NCBI GenBank assembly: GCA_947579665.1 | Contig: OX388350.1 | Span: 38,101,393 to 38,165,392 of the forward strand | Direction: 5' to 3' | Source: Sympetrum striolatum | Taxonomy: Eukaryota; Arthropoda; Insecta; Odonata; Libellulidae | Length of the DNA: 64,000 nucleotides | Shown: in pieces, positions 10,101-21,479 of the stretch | Layout of the letters: each line of letters starts with the position of its first letter | Position numbering within the stretch: position 1 is the stretch's first letter | Translations under genes and position numbers: made by a program | The notes under the pieces: generated by a model | The model's database searches: none | What the model saw: only the letters and a program-made list of their open reading frames with translations | What the model was told of the DNA's origin: nothing

Positions 10101-12185
10101 AGATTCCTTTCTTTCGCACAGTTATTCTATGCTCTGTAATTGCGTGCGGAGAACCTTGAAGCATTGTTTGTCTTTAATCAAAAGTTGAAGTTTACGCTTC
10201 ATTGAAGGAAGGCATGATGAGACTTACAATTAGTCATTGTTTGTCTTCTTGTGAAATTAAGGTCACCACCTGTCCTAGCGACTAACAACCGAAGTATTCT
10301 AAATGAAAACTGAATAAATTTCCATAAAATGTTAATTCAGTGCCTAACATATAGCTGGTTAAATAGGCTATCACCTTCACACCAAAATTAGGAAATAATT
10401 ATTCGGTAATTTCTCTTACTTAGATAAGAGATAACAAATCAGTGAAATTTTGAAGCTATGAGTTTCATGTCATTTTCTATCCAAAAGCTCTATAAAAGGG
10501 TAGAACCAAGCAAAGACTTTTGTGCGAATCTCTTTTAAAAAGTTAACCTTATTGCTTAATTTAGATAATCAATAATAAAACCATCAAAGTATAGTCTTAA
10601 GATGAATTTCTATATTTTCAGGTCAAGACAAGTCTGCTGCCAGTTAATTCATGATGAAACGCTCCCAAGCTGCTAAGCTCATAAAATTTTCGCTGGTTAA
10701 TGTCGGTTGATCAATGCAATAATGTTAACTTTTGACTGTGGAACTACCTGTACATTATTTTAAAAGTAAATGATCGTGTTTGACAGGAGTAGACAATAAA
10801 TGTAGTAAGTTGGAATTTATTATAAACAGTAAAAATATTGGATAAATGCGTAATGTTTACGTAAACATTTTATAATGATCAAGAGTTGATGTAAAGGATT
10901 TAAGGATGCCATCTGACAATGTTCATACTGGGTTCAGCTGCCTTTATAAATACATAACCTTCACTAAATTAATACAAACCACTAACTCCATTCAATGATA
11001 TCTTATGTAAGAAATTGAGCTCTTTGGCAAAAACATATCTGCCTTTAATCCCACGACACATTCGGTAAAGTCACAAATCAAGCGTTAGACCCGTTCCACA
11101 CCTGGTGATATTCGAACGAACTCAAACCGGTCGAGTGTGTTTCTGTTTGTGGAACTTGTACCTTTACGATTTGCGCATTTTTATTCGAGCAGTAAATAAA
11201 CACAGCCATATTTCCTGAATTTTTATCACAAGAGATATTTTAATCTGGGACTATAAATTCTAATATAAGAGGACAAATTTGCTATCATTGTCGTCTTCCA
11301 TATTTAGAAATACTATTTTCTCATCTCTTTGAATATTTCTTTGGAATTCCTCCTCCTAGTCTCAAAAATCACTTATTAAGTTTTTTAGCCTGATAAAAAC
11401 AAATTATTTTTAATTTCCTCATTTAAAGTTGTTTTGCTTGATCTAACTTATTGTTATGAAGCTGCTACATTCGAGAAGTCTGAATTTAATCCAAATCTAG
11501 TGCTAATGAAAATCATTTTCTAAATTGTGTTTGTCAATAATATTAAAAATTAAGAAAATAGATACATTTGTAAAAACTGAATACATTTTATAAATCGGCC
11601 ATCCTAATCGGTGGCGACTAATTAGTCATGAACCTTTCTATTCTAAAGGAACTCCAAACTTTTTATATAAAACTTCCTTCGCTAAAACTACGCATCACTT
11701 TTGCGATTGATTTAATATTTCCTTTAACAGCAAGATATCAATCTAAATAAATCTCAATAACCTGGGATTCTTACATATAACAAACAGTTACCAAAAAATA
11801 GTACGTTGTGCGATGTAATTGGTTTGTAATATTTATTTTCTCATTATTTAGATTCAATGTTATAATATTGCGTTTTCGATGAAGGCGTTAATGAGGTTTT
11901 TTTATATGTTAATTTTATGAGTTTTTACTTATCTTAAAACTATTACGACTTTTCATCTTTTTCACATGCCGTTTCTCATGTTACAAGCATGTTTAACTTG
12001 TAATATTTTCTCCATGTATTATGTTTATCTTACATTTTCATACCATTAAATTTCCGATGGCGATTGGCTGGATAGAGTAAGAGATTGGCTAGTATCGGAA
12101 TCTCCTAAGTAAGACGTTACCTAACTTCCTACCATTTGATTCCTCGTACACGGAATCCCTCCATATATTTAGAAATCACAGGTTA
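10101..12185. other. AT-rich, no recognised feature
   Basis: Two kilobases without a convincing frame, hairpin or family match. Confidence 0.4.
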
Positions 12186-12189
12186 TAGA

Positions 12190-12861
12190 TTTTTCATTGC
12201 TCCCACCCACCCACCTCCAGTCAACAACGCAACCGATTCGGCTATTAAACAAAGCTCGTTTCCACTCGCAAACTTCTCCTAATGGTCCATTACGGAACGA
12301 TCGCCATCCGTGCACACGTGCGCTTCGGATTCGCGCGAGCACTTCATCTTCGCCTCCCCGGAACTGCATGGAATCCGATGGACCCGACTTTGTCACTTTG
12401 ACGGCCAATTAGAGGGAGTCGCTCCATCTGGTCCGAAAGGAAAATAGACGGAGTTGAAAACTGGTCATTCGTTCGCGGTAATGACGCGGCCGGCGCAGTT
12501 AAAACTTTCCTTCCCCCGCACCGCCAACCCCTTCTGTCCCTTGTATGTACCTCCTCAAGTGGAACGGCCCTCTGAGTAATGTTTCCGTTGGGTTTAACTG
12601 TCTGCTTCATCCTCCCTTTCACCTCCACTCCCTTTCACTATGTCCTCTCCAAAGGTACGCCCAACGAGCTCTCTCTCTCCCTCCCCCGACGTTCGCTTTC
12701 TCGTTTGCCTAAATGCCTATTGCACGTGCGGGCGTTTTTTCACCGCTCGCCCAGGTGTCGTTTCTGCGAAGATTAGCGATTTCATCCTGTTCTGGAGATC
12801 AGAAAGTATTCTCTCTCTCTGGAGAAGATTAAAAAACTTCGACTAATGTCGCTGGACCTTG
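12190..12861. other. GC/CpG-richer island
   Basis: Pyrimidine tracts (TCTCTCTC near 12670 and 12811) and CpG-bearing words such as GACGCGGCCGGCGC (12482-12495). Frames on both strands overlap heavily and show no domain. Confidence 0.35.
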
Positions 12862-12986
12862 GGAAAACCTTTTGTCACTATTGAGGCCCCAGATGCGAAC
12901 CTTGAGGGTCTCCAACTAACTGATTTGTCAACTTCTCTTTAAGTGTCTGTAAAGTATTTAGAGCGGAGTTTGAATCTTTTGATGAT
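12862..12986 (+). repeat. Repeat family C, copy 2
   Basis: Colinear with 9738-9882 at roughly 75-80% by eye, starting AAACCTTTTGTCACT and including GATTTGTCAACTTC. Like copy 1 it sits at the edge of a GC-richer island. Confidence 0.6.
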
Positions 12987-13794
12987 AGTACATACCTATT
13001 TTATTATTCATACTGCCTATTACTTTATATATTATACTATTTCATTTTTTTGAAAATTATTAATCAGCGTGTATTGGTTTTACATGATATTTAAAGTTGT
13101 CCATCTATTATGAGTTAAGCTAAATATTGTTCAGTTCGGGACAAAGTTTCAAACATCGATGCGCAATTAGAGTGAGATAAATTGAATGGTGTTTTCTACG
13201 ATTAGAAGTGAATGCGATAGTCGCTCTCAACGCCAAAGTTCGAGCAAACAGAACCACTCTAAATTGCGTAACGGATGTTTGAAGGTAGATCACGGAAACG
13301 GAAACTCTATGAACTTCATTCATTTCCCTAAATTTAGACAGTTGTACGGATACTCCAATCACTTAAACAGAAAAACATTGCAAAAAACCTTTATTAAACC
13401 AAACAAAACTTCGCTGCAATGTCTTTCTGTGTCAATGAATAAGCCTTGAACCCCATAGGATAACATTTACTAAACCACACTGTACCATAAATAATTAAAT
13501 GAATATAATATATATTTTTCTATGGATTTCGTGTACATTAATAATTACCAGAGAGTTACGCCTGATTCTGCATCATTTAAGTTAAGCCTTATCCAATATT
13601 TCGTACTCCAATCACCATTTGTGTCAATCTATCTTCCACTGCCATTTTATTCCTAACGCCAACTACCAGCCTTTTGGACTTTGCTAGAGAAACCAACATA
13701 TTATATTTTAATGCAGCTGTAACATAACGAATGTACAATCAAGAACAAAATTTACGAGTATTACATAAGAGAAACTAACTCATCAAGATAAGGA
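12987..13794. other. No recognised feature
   Basis: AT-rich. Opposed 80- and 87-codon frames (13120-13449) overlap each other and have no motif. Confidence 0.35.
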
Positions 13795-14445
13795 TGCGAT
13801 GTTTACTCCTCGAATCCTATTGCTGTTTTCACACTCCCTCTCTTCACCTTTAATTCCACAAGCCTTTCGCTTTCTCATCCTCAGTCCCCCCGTTTCTGCA
13901 CATGCCTTATTATGCCCACATCCTCGTGTTCGACTCCTTATACGGCATAAGAGAGAGATAGACTCGCCTTTTTACGTGTCAAGGTCCCAAGCGGGACGAG
14001 GATTCTCACCTCTTATCGGTCGTGCACTCAAGGAGAAAGAGTAGACCCCAAGTCCCCCTTCACCTCCTTTTTCAATTGCGCGAGTACGCCCACGGTGGGG
14101 CGACCGGAAGGCGTGGGTGTCCCACCGCAGGAGCTTTCATTCATAAGGGCAGCCATTCAAAAAATCCGCGTTCCTCCCCTCCCCGCGGGGGAACGGGGAC
14201 AGTCGAATTTTATGTCCGACTTAAAAGTCTAATTTGGCGACATGTCGAGAGTAAATGTGCCCCGCTGGGAGGAGGCGGATATTCATATGGAAATGTGTTC
14301 GGGGAACGAAAAAAATTTCTTTGAAATGACTACCGGCTGGATACTATTATTGCTGTTTGGGCGGGATTACAAATGGAGGAAAGGTCTCTGGAATAAAACG
14401 GAATGTGTTCTCGTGGTGGTAATTCAACGAAAGGTGTTCTAAAAG
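13795..14445. other. GC/CpG-richer island
   Basis: CpG-bearing from about 13900, with GC-rich words around 14090-14190 (CGGTGGGGCGACCGG, CCCCGCGGGGGAACGG). No coherent coding signal. Confidence 0.35.
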
Positions 14446-14627
14446 TTTGGTTATGGTGTTGAACTTGCGGACTACTTAGAACTGAATGTCCCTCCGCATC
14501 TGAGCTTCTTTAAAATGATTTTGTTCGTTCTTATCTGCTCTGTACTCGAAATTTGTCAAGTCTCAATTTTAAAAATAAATAGAAAACACACTACTACACT
14601 ATACAACACAATGTTTTTTTATAGTAC

Positions 14628-14660
14628 GACCATGGTTTCAACCCGTTTGGTCATCATCAG
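14628..14660 (-). ncRNA. Hammerhead ribozyme-like motif, best core in the window
   Basis: On the minus strand: CTGATGA (14660-14654), one T, GACC (652-649), a five-base loop, GGTT (643-640), GAAA (639-636), self-complementary CCATGG (635-630), then TC. The two catalytic boxes match CUGANGA and GAAA exactly. Stem II is GACC/GGTT with one G-U pair. CCATGG can pair only with another copy, implying a dimeric stem III. Cleavage would be expected after the C of TC. Not experimentally shown. Confidence 0.55.
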
Positions 14661-14681
14661 GTGATGATCCAACCTGATCAC

Positions 14682-14714
14682 CTGATGATGACACAATGGG
14701 TTAAAACCATGGTT
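14682..14714 (+). ncRNA. Hammerhead-like motif, decayed partner in the opposite arm
   Basis: CTGATGA (14682-14688) is intact, but the stem II strand is GACA rather than GACC and the GAAA box has become AAAA (703-706). CCATGG (707-712) is retained. Expected to be inactive. Confidence 0.4.
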
Positions 14715-14820
14715 GTACTGTAAAAATCTCTGTGCGGTATAGTGCAGAAGTGTGTTTTCTACGTATCTTCATGATGGAAGACTATCACGAAGTCAAGGCC
14801 GAGGAATTGGATTCCAAGTC

Positions 14821-16420
14821 TCAATTCATCGAGATGCATAGGTTTATTTTTCAGCAGAAAGTTTTGTCCTCTGCATAGGACTTTCTTCTGTTTCAAGATA
14901 GAGTAAAATGTGACTTTTATTTACTTACTAGTAGCAATGTGAAAAGTGCTTCGACAGCTTAAAATTGAAAAAAAAGAAAACGGGAGAAAATTAAATGGAA
15001 TTAATAAAGTTGAGCAAAGTGTATAACTACGCAGAACTAAAAAAAACACAAAGAAAAAGAAGAGCAAAAACGAGGTGAGGTGAGAGAAGTGAGGTTGGCC
15101 TTGACTTTGCAGACAGCCAGAATTCTTTGAGTGATAAAAGTTCTACGTAATTATTACTCAGAAACCCTATGAATAACACTGTTCGTAGAATTCAGGAAGA
15201 GACAAAGATGAATGCGATTCAACATTACTCATACCTCACACCTGTTTCACCAACATCATCTTTGCCATGAAAAGTGAACAAAATGTATATTTCCTCTGCC
15301 CAAAACAAAAATACCACAAATAATTTACTCGTAAAGATATGTTATCTTTATCTACATGCGAGTTGACAAAAACAGGCAGAAACATTTAATATTGCAGAAC
15401 AACATTGCAGACCTTCAATAAAGAGCGATATGTTTTAAAGTATGACATTTCAAGAAGCCTATTGTCTTTATTATTGATTATTTAGCCTATTAAACGTCTA
15501 CATAACGTGCAAATTTACCTTTGACCTTTTCCTCTTCTATATCTATATTAATAATCTACAGCCGACCTTTGGTATGTGGGTGAGACAATCACCAGTTCTC
15601 TGAACTACTTCTTTACTATGTTACTGTCACATATCGTTCGCGGAAAGAATAAATCCTTAAAATGACTTGTCCTGGCATCCATTTATCTTAGTTTACGCTC
15701 ATTATTGGATCGGCCGATTTAGCAGAATGGTATCAGTTATATCTTATATCACTTATATCAGTCACATGATATCAGTTATATCTTCCGCAAATGCACTTTC
15801 CCTGGATTATCAAAGTATATCAGCCTAGCTTCTAACCTCTTTAGAATTAGATTTTTAGATGTAGATACAAACCGAGCGAGCTGACAGTACCTTGTGGCAA
15901 GGGGTGTAGTAATACCAACATCCCTACCTAATCTACCCTATAATTTTATCTAATAGACTGCGGGAATAACTACCAGAAGTAACTATTTGTTTTTGCTATT
16001 AATTCCTTGTAACACAATCGATGTGATTAGACCGTAGTTCGTAGAACGCTATTATTTCTTGTAACGTTTAGTCGATGCCTCTCGGAAATCGCGTTCTTAT
16101 TTTAAAAAGGTTTTGGAAGTGCTAATTAATGTGCTAATGAAGTGCTAGTTTTGTATTCAAATAGTAGGAAATTTCATACTCTAAAAAAGGAAGGAAAATG
16201 TCATCTGTACAACGCATAATTTGGAAGATATTGATCTTAAACTAAAGAAGTGATAAAAAATCATTTGTTTATTGGGTATTGCGCAGCTCGCACAATTCTT
16301 TTTACGTCTAATATAACTGGACTCTTTATCTTTCCTCTATTTTTGCGTAATAACTAATCCAATCGATATTTATTTTAGTATCTTTCCGCATGACGAGACG
16401 GTAACTATTAATCTACATTT
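14821..16420. other. No recognised feature beyond a local duplication
   Basis: ATATCAGTTATATCTT-type words repeat at about 15729 and 15769 within an AT-rich stretch. No gene or classified repeat seen. Confidence 0.35.
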
Positions 16421-16423
16421 GCA

Positions 16424-16810
16424 ATGACTCAAATGAGTTCAGTGGCTCTAATTTCTCCATTTGTCGACCGTTTCTTTTCGCCCACCATTTCCTTATTTGC
16501 ATCGAATCCAATGCAGTCTGCCAGACCGTATCGCACTGCCTCCCACTCCAATATCATTATTGCTTTCTTTTTCCGACGCCCACGGTCCCTTACGCGCGGG
16601 GCAATCACAGAGGTCGTGCCGGTCGTTTTTTTTCCCTTCCCCGAGTGCACTTCCACGGAGGATGATTCGCTATGAGTCACGGAGAATGGAGCGGCGCCAG
16701 TCGCAGACCGGTTAGTTATGAGTAAGCCTCAATCGAAGGAAGAGACCATGAAAGCTATCAGTGGTGGCCGCCTCGTATTCGATTGAGAAGACCGATCAAG
16801 CGATGCCTTA
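16424..16810. other. GC/CpG-richer island
   Basis: Three mutually overlapping 83-84-codon frames on both strands reflect composition. It includes GTCCCTTACGCGCGGGGCAA (16586-16605). No recognisable product. Confidence 0.35.
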
Positions 16811-16969
16811 TCGAAGTTTTTGTCGCGACGGATCAGAGATAAAGGATATGTTGTACACGCCTCAATTGCTCTATTACGTAATGTGACGAGGAAGTTAAGG
16901 TAATGATGGGAATGGTGCTTTAATAACCTACAACTTTTGTATAAGATTCCCTGCCGAAACAATACTCGC

Positions 16970-17014
16970 ATACATTCATGATTGTTCTACCCTTCGGTAG
17001 TTTAATGTGCAATG
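16970..17014 (-). mobile_element. LINE family A, solo 3' UTR remnant
   Basis: The reverse complement contains GCACATTAAACTACCGAAGG and GTAGAACAATCATGAATGTA, the family 3' motif, with no coding part attached. Confidence 0.5.
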
Positions 17015-17282
17015 AAAAAAATTGAAAAAGTTATGAGTTCCTCTTTGTTTACATAGGATGCTATGAACGTACTATTCAACTTTTTCGCTTCCAAGACAAA
17101 GTTTTTTTAAAGTACACCGCATATAATGCGGTAAAGAGTTACAGCCCGGAAGCTCTTATCTAGGAAATAAAAAATATTTAATTTTAAGGAAAATGTTTAA
17201 GTTTAGAGGAGGAAAACAGATGACGATCTCCTCTCAGAGATGCCAGTCGATATGGAATGTTTCTGGAAAACGATTTGATAAT

Positions 17283-17575
17283 CAATATACATACTGGAGT
17301 GTTCTACATTTCAGTAGGTTCATGTACATCAAAAATTAATATTAAACGCCAACTCCTTCACTTCCTGGTAGTTTCCCTTACTCTTTGTGTCATCTGGTCT
17401 TTGAATTCTACTCTGTTTTTTACTTGTATTCTACCCTCAATTACATTATTTAGCAGTCCCTCCCCTCTCAATATTTAACCCACCCATTTCCTCTGCCGAT
17501 GTTTAATCACTTCAATTAAAGCCCTCTCCTCCCCAATCATCCCCAGAATCTTCCTCTTTGTTTACCTTAAACTCT
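17283..17575 (-). mobile_element. LINE family A fragment: ORF2 C-terminus and 3' UTR
   Basis: Minus-strand translation gives MIGEERALIEVIKHRQRKWV, a stop, ILRGEG and LLNNVIEGRIQVKNR, then FKDQMTQRVRETTR. This closely follows the insect LINE tail (GEERxLIExIxxRQRKWxGHILRGEGLLxxVIEGR). The 3' motif TGTACATGAACCTACTGAAA and GTAGAACACTCCAGTATGTA follows (17289-17328). Pseudogenic: an internal stop replaces the expected GH pair. Confidence 0.75.
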
Positions 17576-17759
17576 ACTTACTTAAGCGATGGGAAAACGC
17601 AGGATTCACATGCTTAAATGTTGAGAATAAAATGAAGGTAATCACAAAAATGGAGATATAAAAACCTACTGTATCATCTGCCCCAGAAAATTACTCAGGT
17701 TTAACCAAAAAGACAACCTAAAGCTTTTAGGTTATTCTTTGTAAAGAAATTGTTCATAC

Positions 17760-17846
17760 AAAACGGCATCATGATAATTCTTTTACTACACCACAATAAA
17801 AAAAAATTATTGTAGTGTAGTAAAAGAACTATCGTGAAGCCGTTTT
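17760..17846. repeat. 39-bp inverted-repeat hairpin
   Basis: AAAACGGCATCATGATAATT onward (17760-17798) is the reverse complement of 17808-17846 with five mismatches, around a nine-base A-rich loop. The TTTTACTACACCACAATA arm resembles the outer arm of the 14.6-kb foldback. It lies about 165 bp upstream of a hammerhead-like motif, suggesting one mobile element. Confidence 0.75.
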
Positions 17847-18009
17847 TTATTTATGAATACCACGAAGTGAAACCTGAGTCTGTTTCGTTTAATTGTTTAT
17901 ACGTTTGTTTGCGCTGAAAAAAATTAATTTAATCTAATTTAATTACGTTTTCTATTGATTTGGACAAAAATGTTGAAAAAAAACTAAAGATTAAGACTAT
18001 GCTGTTGTC

Positions 18010-18041
18010 AAGATGATAACTATTACTAGTTGAAACCGGTT
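18010..18041 (+). ncRNA. Hammerhead-like motif, core partly decayed
   Basis: AAGATGA (18010-18016) replaces CTGATGA at the first two bases. The rest is well kept: T, AACT, a six-base loop, AGTT (perfect four-pair stem II), GAAA (032-035), self-complementary CCGG (036-039) and TT. Downstream CAATTGTGAAATT matches AATTGTGGAATT after the 1.6-kb motif. Loss of C3 and U4 should abolish cleavage. Confidence 0.45.
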
Positions 18042-18074
18042 CGATCGCACTAAACAAAAACAATTGTGAAATTT

Positions 18075-19700
18075 CTTCTTAGTTATTTCTACCATTGTTT
18101 CCATAATGCATTTGCACTAAGGAACGGCTTGTTCAATCAATTCTATAGTACTTATTTTTCTTTCTTTGGTGTAAAGGTTATACTTTCAAACTGAGTTGAG
18201 CATTTCCTTTCCAAATTAGATATTTGGGCTACGAAGATCAATCTTTCGAGCAAGCCACTCATCGTATGAAATCCAATTTTCTCACCATTGAGACTGAACG
18301 CAACAAAGATGAAGTATAATTCGCCATTGCTTTGGATTCGTGTCATGCGGCATCTATCACCAGATAAGGTGTCCATGTTCTTCTTAATTACATAAGATTA
18401 GAGTCGTCCGGTTTTTGTCTTTCTCCTCGTGGGGCTGAGGTGATAATCCGATCCAGAGGAGACCTCCGAGTGACCCAAGAAAAGGCCTCAGATAAATCAC
18501 GTTCCTTCTTCTGCTCTTTCTCATTCGTTCTTGTCCCTCTCCCAGTCCTCTTTCCCATGACTCACTCTCTTCTTTCTCAAGTCCAAAGCGTGACGGCAAT
18601 TCACACCACTGACCATTTAGTCTGAACTTTAGCATCATAATCTCGCTCGCTGAAATTACAGAAGCCTCGACGGCTTAGGATAATTAATTAGTAAAATGAA
18701 TAACTCATTGATTTAGTGTTTCCGCTTCCATAATTGATAATTTGACCATTATTAAGTCGGATAGTAAAATATCATTCATTTTCATTCAAGAAAACTTTTA
18801 AAATCAATACCATTCAGTGATACTTTCTGGAATTCTTCATGTTTTGAACTTGAAGTTTTATTGTGGCTTTTGTACAATTTTTGTTGGTAAAGACTTTTTA
18901 TGGACGCTTCTGAGAGATTAATGGTGATGGCAATTATATAGTTTTATTTTCATTGAAATAGTCAACGTGGTTTGGCCAAATACTGTGGAAAGCCATGAGA
19001 AAGTTATAAAAAAACCACACTGTTCTTCCAGACTTTCACCAAGTTACGTACTTGATACAAAGTTATTTTTCCTGAATATTCACATTTTTGTCACTTTATG
19101 TATGTCGTATGTAAAAATTAGACTATTCTTATATATAAATAAATAAGAAAACATGTTGTAATTTTCTTCAACATTTTTTTTCATCAGTTCATGCATAGTT
19201 TTATAAATTATCAATTAATACGGACACTCATATGAAATGAACCAGCATTTTTACCTCATCGATATGAACAATCTCGCGTAGTACTGCAAACTAGTATGTC
19301 TCGCATAGAATAGGTTTAATGTACAGGGATAATTATTTAATATGCTGAACGTTTTCAGAAATTGGATTACATTAAAAATTGAAAGAGAGAAAAAATTTAT
19401 CGACAGGATTTGTATTTTACTGAGGCTTCATGGAGTGGCGGTGAAACCTTTAAAAAATTATTACGATTACGTAAATGACCGTTAGCGTAAAATTAATATT
19501 TAATTCGATAATTAACTCGAACCATTTGAATGTGTGCTTATTTTATAATCGTTGAGAAATAGGAGATTATTTTACAAAATAGATTACTCATTTTGCACTG
19601 CTTGGTTCTAAAATTAATCATTGTTAATGAATAGAATTAAATATTTCCCTTTCCACTGAAAAGTCAAGTTAAAACTAAGACCTACGATACCTTGCACTTT
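18075..19700. other. No recognised feature
   Basis: Mostly AT-rich. A slightly GC-richer patch at 18380-18640 carries opposed frames (84 and 61 codons) without motif. Confidence 0.35.
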
Positions 19701-19701
19701 G

Positions 19702-19830
19702 AACGTATTAGTGTCATTCTAAAGTCGTCTTCGTTCAACATTCGACTTCATTCAACGTTTTACTCATTCAAAAGGAATTGAGAATGATACTAATGCGTTG
19801 AAACCAGTCGTAAGTTTTGATAAAACCTTT
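19702..19830. repeat. Decayed foldback related to the hammerhead-bearing family
   Basis: AACGTATTAGTGTCATTCT (19702-19720) and its inverted partner at 19781-19799 differ at two of 19 positions. The right arm runs into GTTGAAACCAGTCGTAAGTT, comparable with GTTGAAACCATGGTCGTACT on the minus strand at 14.6 kb. No clean CTGANGA box remains. Confidence 0.45.
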
Positions 19831-19869
19831 CTGTTGAAACCGAAATATGTATTTAGTTCTATTTATTCA

Positions 19870-20860
19870 TCATGTATTAAAGATTATTTTAATTTAGCCT
19901 ATGACTGAACTAAGTGGTAGGATCGTCTTACTAGGATGTTTCCACTTTTATGCTATGCCAAAGTAAATTGCAAATAAGGAGTCATTGTCCCTATTTCACG
20001 CATGAAAAGTCACAGGTAGTGCGTTATTACGTTCAAAACAGGAAGTTTTGCTTTCTCATCGCGGTGACTCGAGAATGGCAAAACTGTGCGACCCGACAAA
20101 CAGGTAAACACTGAGGCAGATATGCTTTCTCGACACGATGGCACTCGCATGAGTTTGCAGTCCCGTATGTATGAATTGCTGCTAACTTACTCGTGTAGTG
20201 ACCATTTAAAGTAGGATAAAAATACACGTTTAAATTGAAACGCAAACAGTTGGTTATTGACCCATCGGGGATCCAGGGGAATATTTTTAAAACCTGTAAA
20301 TGATATTCCTCCTTGATAATGTTTATTTCGAATTTCTAATTTGTGAAATAATCAACTGAGGTTTGAATTATATGCGAAATGATAAAGTAGTTGTATTTAA
20401 AAGTATATCACAAAAATCCATTGGATATCCCTTATTCTTACGTCATAGTTTCGGAACGGAAATTTTTAATTCGAGAGCAGGAATATTATTGATCCATTTT
20501 CCAACTCTTTTAGGACAGGCCAATTAAAAATTTTTAAAATTTAGCTGTCAAATATTCACGGTCGGAGGTTATCATTCAAATATAGAGGAGAATAGAGATA
20601 AATTGTATAATAATAAATAAACATAAAAATGATACGTAAATCAATTCCTAAATACGCCATGCAATTCATAAGCTATAGCAATATTTCCAGCAATTCGGTA
20701 TTTGCCACATGTATAATCAAATTGTAAAAAGAAATTAGAACTTCGGGATGGAAAGTATGGAAACACCCAACTGGAGAAAACAGCGTAATGAGAGTTATTG
20801 AGGTGTTGTTCTACATAGTATAAAAGATGCAGTATATAATCATTCAATTTGTATCGCGAT
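19870..20860. other. No recognised feature
   Basis: AT-rich; 68-70-codon minus-strand frames here show no motif. Confidence 0.35.
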
Positions 20861-20865
20861 AGCTT

Positions 20866-21475
20866 TCTTTACTATATTCACATTCAATATTTATCGAGAC
20901 TTTATTTAAGGAGATGTCTCAAATTTTCCGAAGGAAAATTTTACACCTAATTTTTTCTCCAAAAATACAGGGAAAACTATTTGAGTCGATTATGAGCCAA
21001 GGGTGGGAAATTCAGCAGCTACTGGTAAACTTCACAATAAAAATAGATACCAATAAAATTACTGTAATTGCAGGATCACGAACCTTAAGTTGTATTCGGA
21101 ATCAGCAGGGACGTGGTACGGAACACTGACAAAGACTCTTTTCGAATACTAACTACACCTCTAATTCGTTAATAGCCATGTTCTAATTTTTCAATTGCAA
21201 GCAAAAAATTATGATAGAATGTATTTTCATTAAGCGTAATTGCATCTTTATCTTTACACATAATGACCGATGAAACATGTTTATTTACGATTCCACTGAC
21301 ACCATGCTTGATGATTGCCTGAAAATGTGACTCGAGAATATAAATACCGAAGAATGACGAAATATTTCATCATTCCATTTCCATCGAGATAACTTCCTGT
21401 TCTATATTCAAGTTCAATTTTTATCGAGACAACTTCCTGTACTATGTTCAAATAAGGAGAAATTTTCCGCAAGAA
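20866..21475. repeat. Divergent local duplications
   Basis: CTTTACTATATTCACATTCA with TTTATCGAGA, AAGGAGA and AAATTTTCCGMARGA (20866-20940) recurs loosely at 21399-21470. Within the latter, ATCGAGAYAACTTCCTGT is itself repeated (about 21384 and 21423). Probably an old unclassified repeat. Confidence 0.4.
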
Positions 21476-21479
21476 ACTT

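Larger units (their letters stand above)
14582..14760. repeat. Large foldback: 80-bp inverted arms carrying paired hammerhead-like motifs
   Basis: The left arm 14582-14661 and right arm 14681-14759 are reverse complements at about 80% by eye, separated by about 20 bp. The outer ends read GAAAACACACTACTAC and its mirror GTGTGTTTTC. Each arm contains, in element sense, CTGATGATGAC, GGGTT, an AAAACC-like box and CCATGG. Just outside, TATCACGAAGTCAAGGCC (14785-14802) resembles TACCACGAAGTGAAACCTGA at 17859-17878, next to another hammerhead-like locus. Most likely part of a Penelope-like element; no reverse transcriptase or GIY-YIG frame was seen. Confidence 0.75.

Noticed and set aside
15870..15910. 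SINE-like head (CCGAGCGAGCTGACAGTACC)
   Set aside because: Only a loose resemblance to a Pol III A-box region, no B box downstream.
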